Assembly: GCF_031202265.1 (NCBI RefSeq)
Contig: NZ_CP100604.1
Span: 186,001 to 250,000 of the forward strand
Length of the DNA: 64,000 bases
Source: Bradyrhizobium sp. Ash2021
GTDB lineage: Bacteria; Pseudomonadota; Alphaproteobacteria; Rhizobiales; Xanthobacteraceae
Direction of reading: 5' to 3'
Shown in pieces: positions 1-11,235 of the stretch. Within the stretch, counting starts at the first letter, position 1; every line of letters starts with the position of its first letter. The position numbers and the translations under genes were made by a program. Below the pieces are notes generated by a model, which was not told the origin of the DNA, ran no database searches, and worked only from the letters and a program-made list of their open reading frames with translations.

Positions 1-145
1 GACGGAATTCAGCCGCGCTGAGCCTGACACCCGTCAGCCGATATTTGGCTGCCGAAGACTCGAGCGTTCGACGCCGGTTAAACCTGCTTTACGGTCTCCC
101 GGCGATTTGATTTGCTGGCGCAAATTCCTTGCAGGGAGATGTACC

Positions 146-865
146 ATGTTGGATCGAAGGCGGATTCTCGGAGGTCTGGGCATGACGACCATCGCAACTG
201 TTATGTCTGCGCGGGCTGGAGCGGCGACACCGATCAAACCCGACGATGCATCGGCGCTGCTGGTGATCGATGTACAGAATTGTTTCCTGCCCGGCGGCAG
301 CCTCGCGGTCAAAGACGGCGACCAGGTCATTCCCGTCATCAACCGGATGGCAAAGAGCTTTGCCAATGTCGTGATGACGCAGGACTGGCATACGCCGGGT
401 CATATCTCATTCGCCTCGACCCATGCCGGCAAAAAGCCGTTCGAGACCATCGATCTTCCTTACGGCAAGCAGGTACTGTGGCCCGATCACTGCGTCCAGG
501 GAACCGACGGCGCCTCGCTATCGAAGGACCTTTCAATCCCCCAGGCCGGGCTCGTGATCCGCAAGGGATTCCACAAGGACGTCGACAGCTATTCGGCCTT
601 CACCGAGGCCGACGGCAAGACCACGACCGGGCTCGCCGCCTATCTGAAGGCCCGCAAGGTCAGTCGCGTGTTCGTGGCCGGGCTCGCCACCGATTTCTGC
701 GTGGCGTGGACGGCACTGGATGCGCGCAAGGCCGGGTTCGAAGCCTATGTGGTCGAAGATGCCTGCCGCGGCATCGACACCCAGGGCTCGCTCGCCAAAG
801 CCTGGGCCGACATGGCCAAGGCCGGCGTCAAGCGCATCCAGTCCGGCGATATCGCGGCGGCTTAG
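146..865 (+). CDS. pncA: Nicotinamidase / isochorismatase-family hydrolase, Tat-exported
   Basis: Hydrolyses nicotinamide to nicotinate for NAD salvage. The isochorismatase-family fold is clear: catalytic Asp in VIDVQN (about residue 42), catalytic Lys in VIRKG, catalytic Cys in ATDFCV, and metal ligands in DWHTPGH plus the WPDHCVQGT loop that marks the nicotinamidase branch. The ATG at 146 is preferred over an upstream in-frame start at 107 because GGGAG sits just before it and because it puts an RRRILGG twin-arginine motif at residues 4-10, followed by a hydrophobic stretch ending near ARAGA. That predicts export by Tat, whereas the usual PncA is cytoplasmic. About 239 aa. Function is confident; the export prediction is an inference from the N-terminus. 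Confidence 0.9.
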   Translation: MLDRRRILGGLGMTTIATVMSARAGAATPIKPDDASALLVIDVQNCFLPGGSLAVKDGDQVIPVINRMAKSFANVVMTQDWHTPGHISFASTHAGKKPFETIDLPYGKQVLWPDHCVQGTDGASLSKDLSIPQAGLVIRKGFHKDVDSYSAFTEADGKTTTGLAAYLKARKVSRVFVAGLATDFCVAWTALDARKAGFEAYVVEDACRGIDTQGSLAKAWADMAKAGVKRIQSGDIAAA

Positions 866-887
866 GCGTGATGCGCTGAAGTTGATC

Positions 888-1034
888 TCCCTCGCCCCGC
901 TCTTGCGGGGAGAGGGTTGGGGTGAGGGGCTGCCTCCGCGAAGACGGTGAAAGACGGACTCGCGGAGAGTCCCCCTCACCCGGATTTTTCGCTTCGCGCA
1001 AAATCCGACCTCTCCCCGCAAGCGGGGCGAGGTG
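888..1034. repeat. Palindromic intergenic repeat pair
   Basis: Two inverted copies of a CTCGCCCCGC...GCGGGGAGAGG unit face each other around a short spacer, with CTCACCC/GGGTGAG arms inside. A further copy begins near 63970. This fits the dispersed REP-like palindromes common between genes in Bradyrhizobium. It could serve as a bidirectional terminator between pncA and grpE, which converge here. Confidence 0.65.
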
Positions 1035-1082
1035 AACGAACATCGGAGCTGGCCATCCACCGAAGTGGAATGCGACGCAGCC

Positions 1083-1679
1083 TTACTCCGACGCAGCCGC
1101 CGCCTTCGCGCCGCCCTTGGCGACCGCGACCAGCGCCGGCCGCAGCACGCGCTCGCCGATCATGTAACCGGCCTGCACCACCTGCACCACGGTGCCCGAG
1201 GGCACTGACGGGTCGGGGACCTCGTACATCGCCTGCTGGAAATTCGGATCGAATTTCTCGCCCGCCGGATCGAATTTCTTGACGCCGTTTTTCTCCAGCG
1301 CGTTGAGGAGCGAACGTTCGGTCAGCTCGACGCCTTCGATCAGGGCTTTCAGGCCGGGATCGGCGTTGGCTTTTGCTTCGGCCGGAACCGCATCGAGTGC
1401 GCGCTGCAGATTGTCGGCGATATCGAGCACGTCGCGGGCAAAGCCGGTGATGCCGTAGATTCTGGCATCGGCCACCTCGCGCGCGGTGCGCTTGCGCAGG
1501 TTTTCCATCTCCGCCAGCGTGCGCAGCATCTTGTCGCGCGATTCGGCGGCCTCCTTCGCCAACGCCTCGACCGATCCTTCCTCGGGATCGTCGGGCATGA
1601 TGTAGGGCTTTGAGACCACGGGCTCGCCGGTCTGGGCCGGATTTGCCGCGTCATCGTTCGGCCGGGTCGGATCGGTCAT
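1083..1679 (-). CDS. grpE: Nucleotide exchange factor GrpE
   Basis: Cochaperone that releases ADP from DnaK. The 198-aa length is normal. An acidic N-terminus is followed by a long charged coiled coil (from about residue 30, with [14 protein letters not shown]) and the C-terminal beta domain with [15 protein letters not shown] sequence (here [14 protein letters not shown]) and [19 protein letters not shown]. It lies just downstream of hrcA on the same strand, separated by about 105 bp, the usual hrcA-grpE heat-shock arrangement in this group. Start ATG at 1679. Confidence 0.97.
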   Translation of the reverse strand: MTDPTRPNDDAANPAQTGEPVVSKPYIMPDDPEEGSVEALAKEAAESRDKMLRTLAEMENLRKRTAREVADARIYGITGFARDVLDIADNLQRALDAVPAEAKANADPGLKALIEGVELTERSLLNALEKNGVKKFDPAGEKFDPNFQQAMYEVPDPSVPSGTVVQVVQAGYMIGERVLRPALVAVAKGGAKAAAASE

Positions 1680-1784
1680 GGCTTGCCTTCTCGAAAAATC
1701 GCATGGAACTGGATAAATTTGGGATTTGCTGGCCCGGATATCGTGCTTTGGGGGCAGAAAATCAAGCGCTGATCCGAGGCTGGA

Positions 1785-2873
1785 TCAGCCGCCGAGCAAG
1801 CGGCTGACGATCCGCGCGGCGTAATCCACCGTCGGAATCACCCTGGCATAGTTCAGCCGCGTCGGCCCGATCACGCCGAGAACGCCGACGATGCGGCCGG
1901 TGGCGTCGCTGTAGGGCGCAATGATGGTGGAGGAACCGGACAGCGAAAACAGCTTGTTCTCCGATCCGATGAAAATCCGCACGCCTTCGGCGCGTTCGGC
2001 CCGGCCCAGCAGGTCGATCACGCCGCGTTTGGTCTCGAGATCGTCGAACAGCGATTTGACGCGTTCAAGATCTTCCAGCGCGTGCAAATCTTCCAACAGA
2101 TTGGCGTGGCCGCGCACGATCAGCTGCCGCTCCTCGTTGTCGCCGCCGGACCAGCTCGCGATGCCCGCGGCAATCACCTTCTGCGTCAATTGATCGAGCT
2201 CGGTGCGGCTCAGCGTCAGCGCGGTTTCGAGTTCGAGCCGCGCTTCGGCCAGCGTGCGGCCGCGGATCCGGGAATTGAGGAAATTGGTCGCTTCGGTCAG
2301 CGCGGAGGTGGGAACGCCCGGCGGCAGCGTCAGCACGCGGTTCTCGACCTGGCCGTCTTCGCCGACCAGCACCACCAGCGCGCGTTCCGGCTCCAGCCGC
2401 ACGAACTCGATATGCTTCAGCCGCGAATTGGATTTGGCGGTCAAGACCACGGCGGCGGCCCGAGTCAGACCCGACAGCCGGGTCAGCGCCTCGCCGAGCG
2501 CCGCCTCGACCGATTGCGCGCGGCCGACGGAGGCGAGCTGGTTCTGGATCGACAGCCGTTCCGGTTCGGTAAGGTCGCCGACCTGCATCAGGGCATCGAC
2601 GAAGAAGCGCAGGCCAAGCTCGGTCGGCAGCCGCCCGGCCGAAGTATGTGGCGCATAGATCAGGCCGAGCTGCTCGAGGTCCGACATCACGTTGCGCACC
2701 GAGGCCGGCGACAGCGGTACTGCGATCAGGCGCGAGATGTTGCGCGAGCCGACAGGTTCGCCGGTCGCGAGATAACTCTCGACGATTTGACGAAAAATGT
2801 CGCGCGAGCGCTCGTTGAGCTGGGCCAGACCGGCGTTCGGAGCGATCAGGCCGATCGGATCGTGGTGGGCCAC
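1785..2873 (-). CDS. hrcA: Heat-inducible transcription repressor HrcA
   Basis: Represses groESL-type heat-shock operons by binding CIRCE operators. 362 aa, standard length. The N-terminal winged helix is visible ([20 protein letters not shown], then [17 protein letters not shown] and the [14 protein letters not shown] wing), with a GAF-like central part and a C-terminal [18 protein letters not shown] segment. GTG start at 2873 with a good GGAGGGA box about 8 bases before it. No CIRCE palindrome was seen in the upstream gap 2874-3117, so this copy does not obviously autoregulate through CIRCE. Confidence 0.97.
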   Translation of the reverse strand: MAHHDPIGLIAPNAGLAQLNERSRDIFRQIVESYLATGEPVGSRNISRLIAVPLSPASVRNVMSDLEQLGLIYAPHTSAGRLPTELGLRFFVDALMQVGDLTEPERLSIQNQLASVGRAQSVEAALGEALTRLSGLTRAAAVVLTAKSNSRLKHIEFVRLEPERALVVLVGEDGQVENRVLTLPPGVPTSALTEATNFLNSRIRGRTLAEARLELETALTLSRTELDQLTQKVIAAGIASWSGGDNEERQLIVRGHANLLEDLHALEDLERVKSLFDDLETKRGVIDLLGRAERAEGVRIFIGSENKLFSLSGSSTIIAPYSDATGRIVGVLGVIGPTRLNYARVIPTVDYAARIVSRLLGG

Positions 2874-2955
2874 TAACTATTCCCTCCCAAGGCCCTCTAA
2901 TCTGTCTATCCCGAAGGCCGGTGACAAGCGCGTATTAGACCGTTTTCAAGCAAAG

Positions 2956-3014
2956 CATGCCCTCGGACTTGATCCGGGGGTGGATACCGGTTCGCGTAAA
3001 GAAAACGCGTCAAA
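2956..3014. repeat. Dispersed intergenic repeat
   Basis: A CATGCCCTCGGACTTGATCC-type unit followed by GGATACCGGTTCGCGTAAAG and AAAACGCGTCAAA lies between the divergent hrcA and rph genes. From memory this is a sequence scattered through Bradyrhizobium intergenic regions; only one copy is present in this window, so the claim rests on recognition. Confidence 0.4.
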
Positions 3015-3117
3015 CAACCAAGATAGAGAGTTCCGTTAAACGGCCTTGCCGCGCCCCTCTCCCGCACCTACAAGCACCGCGAACCGACTTTTACTGGATT
3101 TTCCGGAGGATTTCCCC

Positions 3118-3831
3118 ATGCGGCCAAGCCGCCGTGCGCCCGATGAACTGCGCCCCGTGTCGCTGGAACGCGGCGTCGTCAAATACGCCGAGGGTTCCTG
3201 CATGGTGAAGTTCGGCGATACCCATGTGCTGGTCACCGCAACCCTGGAAGAACGGCTGCCGCCCTGGCTCAAGGGCCAGGGCCGCGGCTGGGTCACGGCC
3301 GAATACGGCATGCTGCCGCGCGCCACCCTGGAACGCACCCGCCGTGAAGCCGCCGCCGGCAAGCAGGGCGGCCGCACGGTCGAGATCCAGCGCCTGATCG
3401 GCCGCTCCTTGCGCGCCGCCGTCGACCTGGAAGCGCTGGGCGAGCGCCAGATCACGGTCGATTGCGACGTCATTCAGGCCGATGGCGGCACCCGCACGGC
3501 TTCGATCACCGGCGCCTGGGTCGCGCTCGCCGACTGCATCGCCTGGATGAAGACCCGCAACATGATCAAGGCCAATGTGCTGCGCGACAATGTCGCGGCA
3601 ATCTCCTGCGGCATCTATCAGGGCACGCCGGTACTGGATCTGGATTATGCCGAGGATTCCGAGGCCGACACCGACGCCAATTTCGTCATGACCGGCGACG
3701 GCCGCATCATCGAGGTGCAGGGCACCGCCGAAAAGACCCCGTTCTCGCAGGACGAATTTCTGGCGCTGATGGCGCTGGCGCGCAAAGGTGTCGCGCGTCT
3801 GGTCGACTTGCAAAAAATGGCGGTGGCGTAG
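3118..3831 (+). CDS. rph: Ribonuclease PH
   Basis: Phosphorolytic 3'-5' exoribonuclease that trims tRNA 3' ends. Starts [19 protein letters not shown]; the family blocks are present ([97 protein letters not shown]). 237 aa, the usual size. The ATG at 3118 is chosen because GGAGGA precedes it and it aligns with the family start; the frame is open further upstream. First gene of a tight rph-rdgB-hemW cluster. Confidence 0.98.
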   Translation: MRPSRRAPDELRPVSLERGVVKYAEGSCMVKFGDTHVLVTATLEERLPPWLKGQGRGWVTAEYGMLPRATLERTRREAAAGKQGGRTVEIQRLIGRSLRAAVDLEALGERQITVDCDVIQADGGTRTASITGAWVALADCIAWMKTRNMIKANVLRDNVAAISCGIYQGTPVLDLDYAEDSEADTDANFVMTGDGRIIEVQGTAEKTPFSQDEFLALMALARKGVARLVDLQKMAVA

Positions 3832-3842
3832 TCTCATTGGCC

Positions 3843-4472
3843 ATGCACCGTCGAATCACCGGCAAACTCCTGATCGCGACCCATAATCCCGGCAAGCTCG
3901 CCGAGATGCGCGAATTGCTGGGCCCGCATGGCGTGGAAGCGGTATCGGCGGGTGAAATGGGTCTCGGCGAGCCCGAGGAAACCGGAAAAACCTTTCGCGC
4001 CAATGCCGCGATCAAGGCGATCGCGGCCGCGAAAGCCGCCAACCTTCCGGCGTTTGCCGACGATTCCGGACTGGTGGTCGATGCCCTCGACGGCGCGCCC
4101 GGGATCTATTCGGCGCGCTGGGCCGGCGAGGGCAAGGACTTCACCGCGGCGATGACCCGGATCGAGCGCCTGCTGCAGGAACGCGGCGCCACGGCGCCGG
4201 AACAGCGCAGAGCGCATTTCGTCTCGGCGCTGTGCGTCGCCTGGCCCGACGATCATCTTGAGGAAGTCGAGGCGCGGGCGGATGGAACCCTGGTATGGCC
4301 GCCGCGCGGCACCGCTGGTTTCGGCTACGATCCGGCGTTTCTTCCGGACGGACATACGCGTACCTTCGGCGAGATGACCAGCATCGAGAAGCACGGCCTG
4401 CCGCCGCTTGGCCTCGGCCTGTCGCACCGGGCGCGCGCTTTCGTGAAGCTGGCGGAGATCTGCCTTGACTAG
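3843..4472 (+). CDS. rdgB: dITP/XTP pyrophosphatase (RdgB/HAM1)
   Basis: House-cleaning nucleotide pyrophosphatase that removes ITP, dITP and XTP from the pool. The start is ATG at 3843 ([19 protein letters not shown]); the frame is open for a long way upstream inside rph but the family begins here. Hallmarks are THNPGK near the N-terminus, [22 protein letters not shown] and [10 protein letters not shown], plus the C-terminal LSHRARA. 209 aa. It begins 11 bp after rph stops and overlaps hemW by 8 bp, suggesting one transcript. Confidence 0.97.
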   Translation: MHRRITGKLLIATHNPGKLAEMRELLGPHGVEAVSAGEMGLGEPEETGKTFRANAAIKAIAAAKAANLPAFADDSGLVVDALDGAPGIYSARWAGEGKDFTAAMTRIERLLQERGATAPEQRRAHFVSALCVAWPDDHLEEVEARADGTLVWPPRGTAGFGYDPAFLPDGHTRTFGEMTSIEKHGLPPLGLGLSHRARAFVKLAEICLD

Positions 4473-5622
4473 CCGCGAGCAGGAAGCCTTCGGCGTCTAT
4501 GTGCACTGGCCGTTTTGCCTGTCGAAATGCCCGTATTGCGATTTCAACAGCCATGTCCGGCATGCGCCGGTGGACGAGGAACGCTTTGTCCGCGCGTTCA
4601 CGCGGGAGATCGAGACCACCGCCGCGCGCACGCCGGGGCGGCAAGTCTCTTCGATCTTTCTCGGCGGCGGCACGCCGTCGCTGATGGCGCCGCAAACCGT
4701 CGGCGCTGTGCTGGATGCGATCGGCAAACATTGGCGCGTCGCTCCTGATGTCGAAGTCACGCTCGAGGCCAACCCCACCAGCGTCGAGGCGACGCGGTTT
4801 CGCGGCTATCGCTCAGCCGGCGTCAACCGGGTGTCGCTCGGCGTGCAGGCGCTCGACGATTCCTCGCTGAAGGCGCTGGGACGATTGCACAGCGCGCGCG
4901 AAGCGCTCGATGCGGTCGCGATCGCGCGCACCGCCTTCGACCGTTACTCGTTCGACCTGATCTACGCGCGCCCGGACCAGACGCCGCAAATGTGGGCCGA
5001 CGAATTAAAACTCGCGATCTCGGAAGCGGCCGAACATCTCTCGCTCTATCAGCTCACCATCGAAGAGGGCACGCCGTTCTTCGGCTTGCATGCGGCCGGC
5101 AAGCTCAAGACGCCGGATGAAGCGACCGCGCGCGCGCTCTACGACGTGACGCAGGACGTCTGCGCCGCGCACGGCCTGCCGGCTTACGAGATTTCCAACC
5201 ACGCGCGATCGGGTGCCGAGTGCAAGCATAACCTCGTCTACTGGCGCGGCGAGGAATATGCCGGCATCGGCCCCGGCGCGCATGGCCGCCTCGATATCGA
5301 TGGCTTCAGGCACGCGACCGCGACCGAAAAGCGCCCCGAGGCCTGGCTGATGCGGGTCGAGGCCAACGGCCATGGCGTCGTCACCGACGATCTCCTCAAC
5401 AGCGAGGAGCGCGCCGATGAATTTCTGCTGATGGGGCTGCGGCTCGCCGAGGGCATCGATCCCAAGCGCTACACGGCGCTGTCAGGCCGCGCGCTCGATC
5501 CAAACCGGATCAAGGTGCTGCGCGAAGAAGGCGCCATCGCCGTCGACGCCGACGGCCGGCTGCGGGTGACGCAATCCGGATTTCCGGTGCTCGATGCCGT
5601 GGTCGCGGATTTGGCGGCGTAG
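4465..5622 (+). CDS. hemW: Radical SAM heme chaperone HemW (HemN-like)
   Basis: Radical SAM protein related to oxygen-independent coproporphyrinogen III oxidase; HemW members bind and deliver heme rather than acting as CPO. The CxxxCxxC iron-sulfur motif is C18, C22, C25 in [42 protein letters not shown] and a C-terminal HemN_C-type helix region follow. 385 aa. It starts at a TTG (4465) overlapping the end of rdgB, with GGCGGAG before it; no better ATG exists upstream. The lack of the long N-terminal extension of true HemN favours HemW. Confidence 0.93.
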   Translation: MTSREQEAFGVYVHWPFCLSKCPYCDFNSHVRHAPVDEERFVRAFTREIETTAARTPGRQVSSIFLGGGTPSLMAPQTVGAVLDAIGKHWRVAPDVEVTLEANPTSVEATRFRGYRSAGVNRVSLGVQALDDSSLKALGRLHSAREALDAVAIARTAFDRYSFDLIYARPDQTPQMWADELKLAISEAAEHLSLYQLTIEEGTPFFGLHAAGKLKTPDEATARALYDVTQDVCAAHGLPAYEISNHARSGAECKHNLVYWRGEEYAGIGPGAHGRLDIDGFRHATATEKRPEAWLMRVEANGHGVVTDDLLNSEERADEFLLMGLRLAEGIDPKRYTALSGRALDPNRIKVLREEGAIAVDADGRLRVTQSGFPVLDAVVADLAA

Positions 5623-5627
5623 TCTGC

Positions 5628-6854
5628 TTACGCCCCAAAACTCTTCGGCGAACCGGCGACCGCCTGGCCACCGCCGGTCGCGACCTTCATGACCGCGAGG
5701 CCGCGCTCATTGGTGCCGTCGGAGCGGAACCGGAACAGGCCGTCGATGCCGGCAAAGCCGGACGGATTGGTCAGCGTTTCCGCTGCGAACCGTTGCGCGC
5801 CCTGGGTTCGTGCCAATGCCGCGACCAGCGCCACCGCGTCATAGGCGAGCGTTGCGGTGCGCACCGGCTCGGCGCCGAATTTGGTGCGGTAACGGCCGGC
5901 GAAGCTGCGAAACCCGGCCGGATCCGGCGCAGCATAGAGCCCGCCCTGCAACGCCGGGCTCGCGAACACGCGCGGATTGTCCCACAGACCGGTGCCGAGC
6001 AGTTGAATGTTGCGCAGATTAGCGCCCGCCGCGGTCAGCGCGTCGGCGGTTGCGACCACGGAATCCCCGTCATCGGCGAGCAGCAGCGCATCGGCTTGTC
6101 CCAGCGACTGCGCCACGTTGCGCGCCGGGGTGGCGCGATCGGCGCCGTATTTCTCGAACGCGATGACGCGCCCGCCCTTGCGCCCGACCTCCTGCTTGAA
6201 CGCGGCCTCGACCACGTTGCCATAGGCATTATCGGGCACCATTGCCGCGAACGACCGCTTGCCGGTTCCCGCGGCGTAACCGACGATGCGGTTGACGTCG
6301 GACTCGGGGAGAAAACTCAGCAGATAGACGCCGCGGCCGGCCACGCTGGAATCGGTCGAGAACGCGATGACGGAGGTGCCGCGTGCGCGCGTCAGCTGCG
6401 CGGTTGCCGGAACCGAGGCTGCAAACAGCGGCCCCAGAATGATTTCCGCGCCTTCGCTCAGCGCCTGCTGGGTGCCCTGGCTCGCGCCTTGCGGGCTGCC
6501 GCCGTCATCCTTGATCAGAAGCTGGATGTTGGGATTCTGGAATTCCGCCAGCGCCATTTCGGCCGCGTTCTTCATCGATTGGGCGGCAACGCCGGCATTG
6601 CCGGACGCCGACAGCGGCAGGATCAGGCCGACCTTGACCTGGCCGGTGCCGACCGCGAGCGGCTGTTGCTGCGGTCCCGCCGGCCCGGCATCAGGCGAGC
6701 CGCCGAACGGATTGGAGAACTGGCCAAGACTCTGCTGGACGCTCGAGCACGCCCCGAGCAGGGGCGCGCCGAGAATCAGGCCGAGCGCCGTCCGCCGGGT
6801 TGCGCCCGACGGCGGCTGACCCGATTTGGACGTGCGATTGAGGGGCCCCACCAT
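5628..6854 (-). CDS. LpoA/YraM-like periplasmic lipoprotein (penicillin-binding protein activator family)
   Basis: A predicted outer-membrane-directed lipoprotein: from the ATG at 6854 there is TRRTALGLILGAPLLGAC, a signal with the lipobox LGAC, then a Pro/Gly-rich linker and a type-I periplasmic-binding-protein fold (VKVGLILPLSASGNAGVAAQ through the C-terminus). Such proteins are annotated either as LpoA-type activators of PBP1A or as branched-chain amino acid receptors; the lipobox and the neighbouring rsmI-yraN pair (as in E. coli rsmI-lpoA-yraN) favour the former. The start at 6854 is preceded by AAGAGA on its strand. 408 aa. Confidence 0.8.
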   Translation of the reverse strand: MVGPLNRTSKSGQPPSGATRRTALGLILGAPLLGACSSVQQSLGQFSNPFGGSPDAGPAGPQQQPLAVGTGQVKVGLILPLSASGNAGVAAQSMKNAAEMALAEFQNPNIQLLIKDDGGSPQGASQGTQQALSEGAEIILGPLFAASVPATAQLTRARGTSVIAFSTDSSVAGRGVYLLSFLPESDVNRIVGYAAGTGKRSFAAMVPDNAYGNVVEAAFKQEVGRKGGRVIAFEKYGADRATPARNVAQSLGQADALLLADDGDSVVATADALTAAGANLRNIQLLGTGLWDNPRVFASPALQGGLYAAPDPAGFRSFAGRYRTKFGAEPVRTATLAYDAVALVAALARTQGAQRFAAETLTNPSGFAGIDGLFRFRSDGTNERGLAVMKVATGGGQAVAGSPKSFGA

Positions 6855-7087
6855 CGTATCTCTTCTCTTGACCGACCACGATCGGCCAGGACTCCATCCC
6901 ATCAAAGGGGATGGAATCAGGCATATTGTCGGCGAATAGTTAACCAAAACAAAAGGATTATGGTCCCATGGCGGCATTGCCTGTTGCAGGGACCCGGTTG
7001 CAGACTTGGCTCGTCACCGATTTTGCGCGCCACCACAAATCTCTCCCCGCTGTGGCGCCGGCGCTCCCTCCCCTCTAGATTGGCATT

Positions 7088-8041
7088 ATGCGCGCAAAAA
7101 CCACCGCCAGCTACGGAACTGAAGTCAAGGCGGGTTCGCCAGACCGGACATTTTCGATCCACGGTCATGTCCTGACCGCCCCAAAGCCGGTTCCCGGCCT
7201 GTATCTGGTGGCAACCCCGATCGGGCATCTCGGCGACATCACGCTGCGCGCGCTGGAAACGCTGGCCGGCGTCGACATCATCGCCTGCGAAGACACCCGC
7301 ATCACCCGCCGCCTGACCGACCGCTACGTGATCTCGGCGCAATTAAAGCAATACCACGAACACAATGCCGCGATGGCGCGGCCAAAAATCCTGGAGAAGC
7401 TGGCGCAGGGCGCGTCCATCGCGCTGGTATCGGATGCCGGCACACCCCTGATTTCCGATCCCGGCTTCAAGCTGGTGCGCGAGGTCTGCGCCGCCGGCCA
7501 CGCCGTGATCGCGGTGCCCGGCGCATCGTCGGTGCTGACGGCGCTGTCGGTCGCGGCACTCCCGACCGACCGGTTTTTCTTCGAGGGTTTTTTGCCGTCG
7601 AAGGAGGGCGCACGCCGCACCCGGCTGGCCGAGCTTGCAAAGATCGACGCGACGCTTGTCATGTTCGAATCCGGCAACCGCGTGCAGGACACGCTCGCCG
7701 ATCTCGCTGCCGTCATGGGCGCGCGCGATGCGGCGATCTGCCGCGAATTGACAAAACTGCACGAGGCCATCACGCGCGCGCCGGTTTCCGAACTGGCCAA
7801 ACGCGCCGATACGCTGGAAACGCGCGGCGAGTTCGTGCTGGTGATCGGCCCGCCGTCGGCGGATGCGCAAATCATGGGGCAGGACGCGCTGGATGATCTG
7901 CTGCGATCGTCGCTGAAGCGCGACAGCGTCAAGGATGCGGTGGCGCATGCGGTGGAGTTGTCCGGCCGGCATCGCCGCGAGATTTACGCCCGCGCGCTGG
8001 AGCTCGCGAAAGAAATCCGGGGCGACGATGGCGAAGACTGA
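7088..8041 (+). CDS. rsmI: 16S rRNA (cytidine(1402)-2'-O)-methyltransferase RsmI
   Basis: Methylates the 2'-O of C1402 in 16S rRNA. It shows the tetrapyrrole-methylase fold: [51 protein letters not shown] and [20 protein letters not shown], all RsmI signatures, then the C-terminal RsmI HTH-like tail. 317 aa, with an N-terminal extension of about 35 residues before the conserved start that is common in Bradyrhizobium; no strong ribosome site precedes 7088, so the exact start is uncertain. Divergent from the LpoA-like gene; stop overlaps yraN. Confidence 0.96.
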   Translation: MRAKTTASYGTEVKAGSPDRTFSIHGHVLTAPKPVPGLYLVATPIGHLGDITLRALETLAGVDIIACEDTRITRRLTDRYVISAQLKQYHEHNAAMARPKILEKLAQGASIALVSDAGTPLISDPGFKLVREVCAAGHAVIAVPGASSVLTALSVAALPTDRFFFEGFLPSKEGARRTRLAELAKIDATLVMFESGNRVQDTLADLAAVMGARDAAICRELTKLHEAITRAPVSELAKRADTLETRGEFVLVIGPPSADAQIMGQDALDDLLRSSLKRDSVKDAVAHAVELSGRHRREIYARALELAKEIRGDDGED

Positions 8042-8441
8042 CGGCGCCGCGCCGCCCGACAGCGCCGCAAAATCAGCCTCACCCGCGCGCGTCGCGGCGT
8101 TCCGAACCGGCGTCTCCGCCGAAAGCCGCGCCGCGGCCTATCTGATGGCCAAGGGCTACCGCATTCTCGCCAAGCGCTTTCGTACCCCCTATGGCGAGAT
8201 CGATCTGGTCGCGCGCAAGCGAAGCCTGCTTGTCTTCATCGAGGTCAAGGCCCGCGCCAGCCTCGATGAGGCCGCCTATGCGGTGACGCCGCGCCAGCAG
8301 GCCCGCATCATCGACGCAGCAGGGGCCTGGCTGATGACGCATCCCGAGCATGCGGAATTTGATCTGCGTTTTGACGCCGTCCTGATTGCGCCAAGGCGCT
8401 TGCCGCGCCATCTGTTAGCGGCATTCGACGCCAGCACCTAG
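8028..8441 (+). CDS. yraN: YraN/UPF0102 family putative endonuclease-like protein
   Basis: Small protein of the UPF0102 family with a PD-(D/E)XK-like core: [22 protein letters not shown], then [22 protein letters not shown], where the E-D and E-x-K residues of the nuclease-like motif are visible, and [13 protein letters not shown]. Biological role unknown. The ATG at 8028 overlaps the last codons of rsmI by 14 bp; the frame is open further upstream but that reads through rsmI. 137 aa. Confidence 0.92.
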   Translation: MAKTDGAAPPDSAAKSASPARVAAFRTGVSAESRAAAYLMAKGYRILAKRFRTPYGEIDLVARKRSLLVFIEVKARASLDEAAYAVTPRQQARIIDAAGAWLMTHPEHAEFDLRFDAVLIAPRRLPRHLLAAFDAST

Positions 8442-8468
8442 CTTCCCTCCAGAGACCCGGACCTCCCA

Positions 8469-9416
<948 letters not shown>

Positions 9417-9592
9417 TTTTCTTCGCGCGGTTGTGTCGCCAGAGCATTGCTACTCCGCGATTTTTGCAGCCTGAATCGTCTTGCCCGTCCGGCGAAGCGA
9501 GCGCAGCCTTTCTGTGCCCGCTTCAAGCCGTCGGAAAAATCCGTCCGGGCACCAGACGCGACAAACCTCATAGAAACAGTGGAGGAAGACGC

Positions 9593-10564
9593 ATGACATC
9601 AAATGTTTCGCGACGATCCTTGCTTGCGCTCGGCGCAGGCCTTGGCGCAACGACGCTACTCGGCGGCAGCGCGCAGGCGCGCGCCCCCAAACTCGGCACC
9701 CAATCGCCCTATTGGCACCGTTTCAATCTCGGCAGCGCCGAGGTGACGGTGGTTTCCGACGGCCCGTTGCCGCTCGGCCCTCCCAAGGGCACCTTCATCG
9801 GCGTGCCGGATGACGAAGTGAAGAAGATGCTGAGCGACAATTTCCTCTCCCCCGACAATATCGTGCTGGAACAGAACTCGCCGATCGTGAACATGGGCGA
9901 CAAGCTCGTGCTGTTCGACACCGGCATGGGCACCTCGAAAGCATTCGGCCCGACCACCGGCCGCCAGCAGAAGAGCATGGCGGAAGCCGGCATCAAACCC
10001 GCTGATATCGACGCGGTGGTGTTCTCGCACGCGCATATCGATCATATCGGTGGCGTCGTCGGCGAAGACGGCAAGCCGCTATTCCCGAACGCGCAGTACT
10101 ACATCGCCCAGAGCGATTTCGATTACTGGACCGATGAAGGCAAGATGGGCAGCCCGCTGAAGGATTTTGTGGTCCATGCCCGCAAGAACCTGCTGCCGGT
10201 GCGGGACCGCCTCGTCTACTTCAAGGACGGCCAGGAATTCCTGCCCGGCGTGCAGGCGCTCGCCGCGCCCGGCCACACCGTGGGCCACCACATCTTCATG
10301 GTGACCTCGGAAGGCAAATCCTTCGCCTTCCTCGGCGATCTCTCGCACCATTCGGTGCTGCTGCTCGAAAAGCCGCGGATGGAATTCTCCTACGACACCG
10401 ATCCAAAACAGGCGGCGGCCACACGGGTAAAAATGCTGGACATGCTGGCGGCGAACAAGACGCCTGTGATGTCCTATCACTTCGCCTGGCCGGGCTATGG
10501 CCACGTCGCCAAGGCCGGGGAGGGTTTTCATTATTATCCCGAACCGATGCAGATGGTGCTTTGA
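9593..10564 (+). CDS. Tat-exported metallo-beta-lactamase-fold hydrolase
   Basis: The metallo-beta-lactamase motif SHAHIDHIGG (HxHxDH) is present, with later zinc-ligand candidates in APGHTVGHH, FLGDLSHH and the C-terminal SYHFAWPGYGH. The N-terminus (from the ATG at 9593, preceded by GGAGGA) is SRRSLLALGAGLGATTLLGG...AQA, a twin-arginine signal with a likely cleavage after AQA. 323 aa. Substrate unknown; this subgroup includes lactonase-like and thiol-linked hydrolases, and the sequence does not decide between them. Confidence 0.87.
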   Translation: MTSNVSRRSLLALGAGLGATTLLGGSAQARAPKLGTQSPYWHRFNLGSAEVTVVSDGPLPLGPPKGTFIGVPDDEVKKMLSDNFLSPDNIVLEQNSPIVNMGDKLVLFDTGMGTSKAFGPTTGRQQKSMAEAGIKPADIDAVVFSHAHIDHIGGVVGEDGKPLFPNAQYYIAQSDFDYWTDEGKMGSPLKDFVVHARKNLLPVRDRLVYFKDGQEFLPGVQALAAPGHTVGHHIFMVTSEGKSFAFLGDLSHHSVLLLEKPRMEFSYDTDPKQAAATRVKMLDMLAANKTPVMSYHFAWPGYGHVAKAGEGFHYYPEPMQMVL

Positions 10565-11235
10565 GTTGATGTGCGTCCGGGGGCGGGCGGCTTGACCGGC
10601 TCTCGGACGTTATCGTGTGTAGCCAACGTCGAGTGGCACCCAGGTAATCCGGTTTGCATTCGAAAATACTTGAGCCGCGGTGAGGCTGAAAACAGAACGC
10701 CGCGGCGCCTGGCTGTGGCGCAACCTGACTGACCTTCACATCCAAGCAATACAAGCCCACTCGCGTTCATCGCTGGAGCGAACACGCTCGACCGTCAGTG
10801 CGCGGTGCGATTGACGGGCGTCGGGGGCGATATCGCATTTGCCTGCGTGAAGGACGAGAACACGCGGAGGAATTCGCCAAGTCAGAAAGTAAATTCTTTG
10901 TCAGTTTTCTTAACTTTCGACTCCAACTAGAATTCAACCGGGCTGTAACTTCGCTACTGGTGGTTGTCCATACCTGTATCCCCCTTTCGTCCGGGCTTGA
11001 AAGCGCTTCGTCCAGGACTCCCGAAATCAGGAGGAGAATGCCGACGCATGAGCGTCCCGGAATCAGAAACTGCGCACGACTAAACTAATCCAAAGACGAG
11101 ACCGCGCCGGCAAGCGCCCAGGCGGAAAACCAAGATAGCTCCGTCCGGAGCGTTTTGGCGCGGGAGGTTTTGCATCGAACAGTGGAACCCGACGGATCAC
11201 GGTTCGCGGATCATTATCGTGAGGAGAACAGGATC
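10565..11235. other. Intergenic stretch without a recognised gene
   Basis: About 670 bp between the metallo-hydrolase and the ferritin-like gene. It has lower G+C in places (about 10880-10990) and short open frames but none with a convincing start or composition. It probably includes the promoter of the ferritin-like gene, but no clear -35/-10 pair could be assigned. Confidence 0.5.

Noticed and set aside
10798..11088. 96-codon frame upstream of the ferritin-like gene
   Set aside because: No ribosome site, no recognisable family and unusual composition.
11184..11204. EcfG-type (general stress) promoter GGAAC...GTT before the ferritin-like gene
   Set aside because: The spacing is 13 bases instead of about 16-18 and CGTT is not intact.
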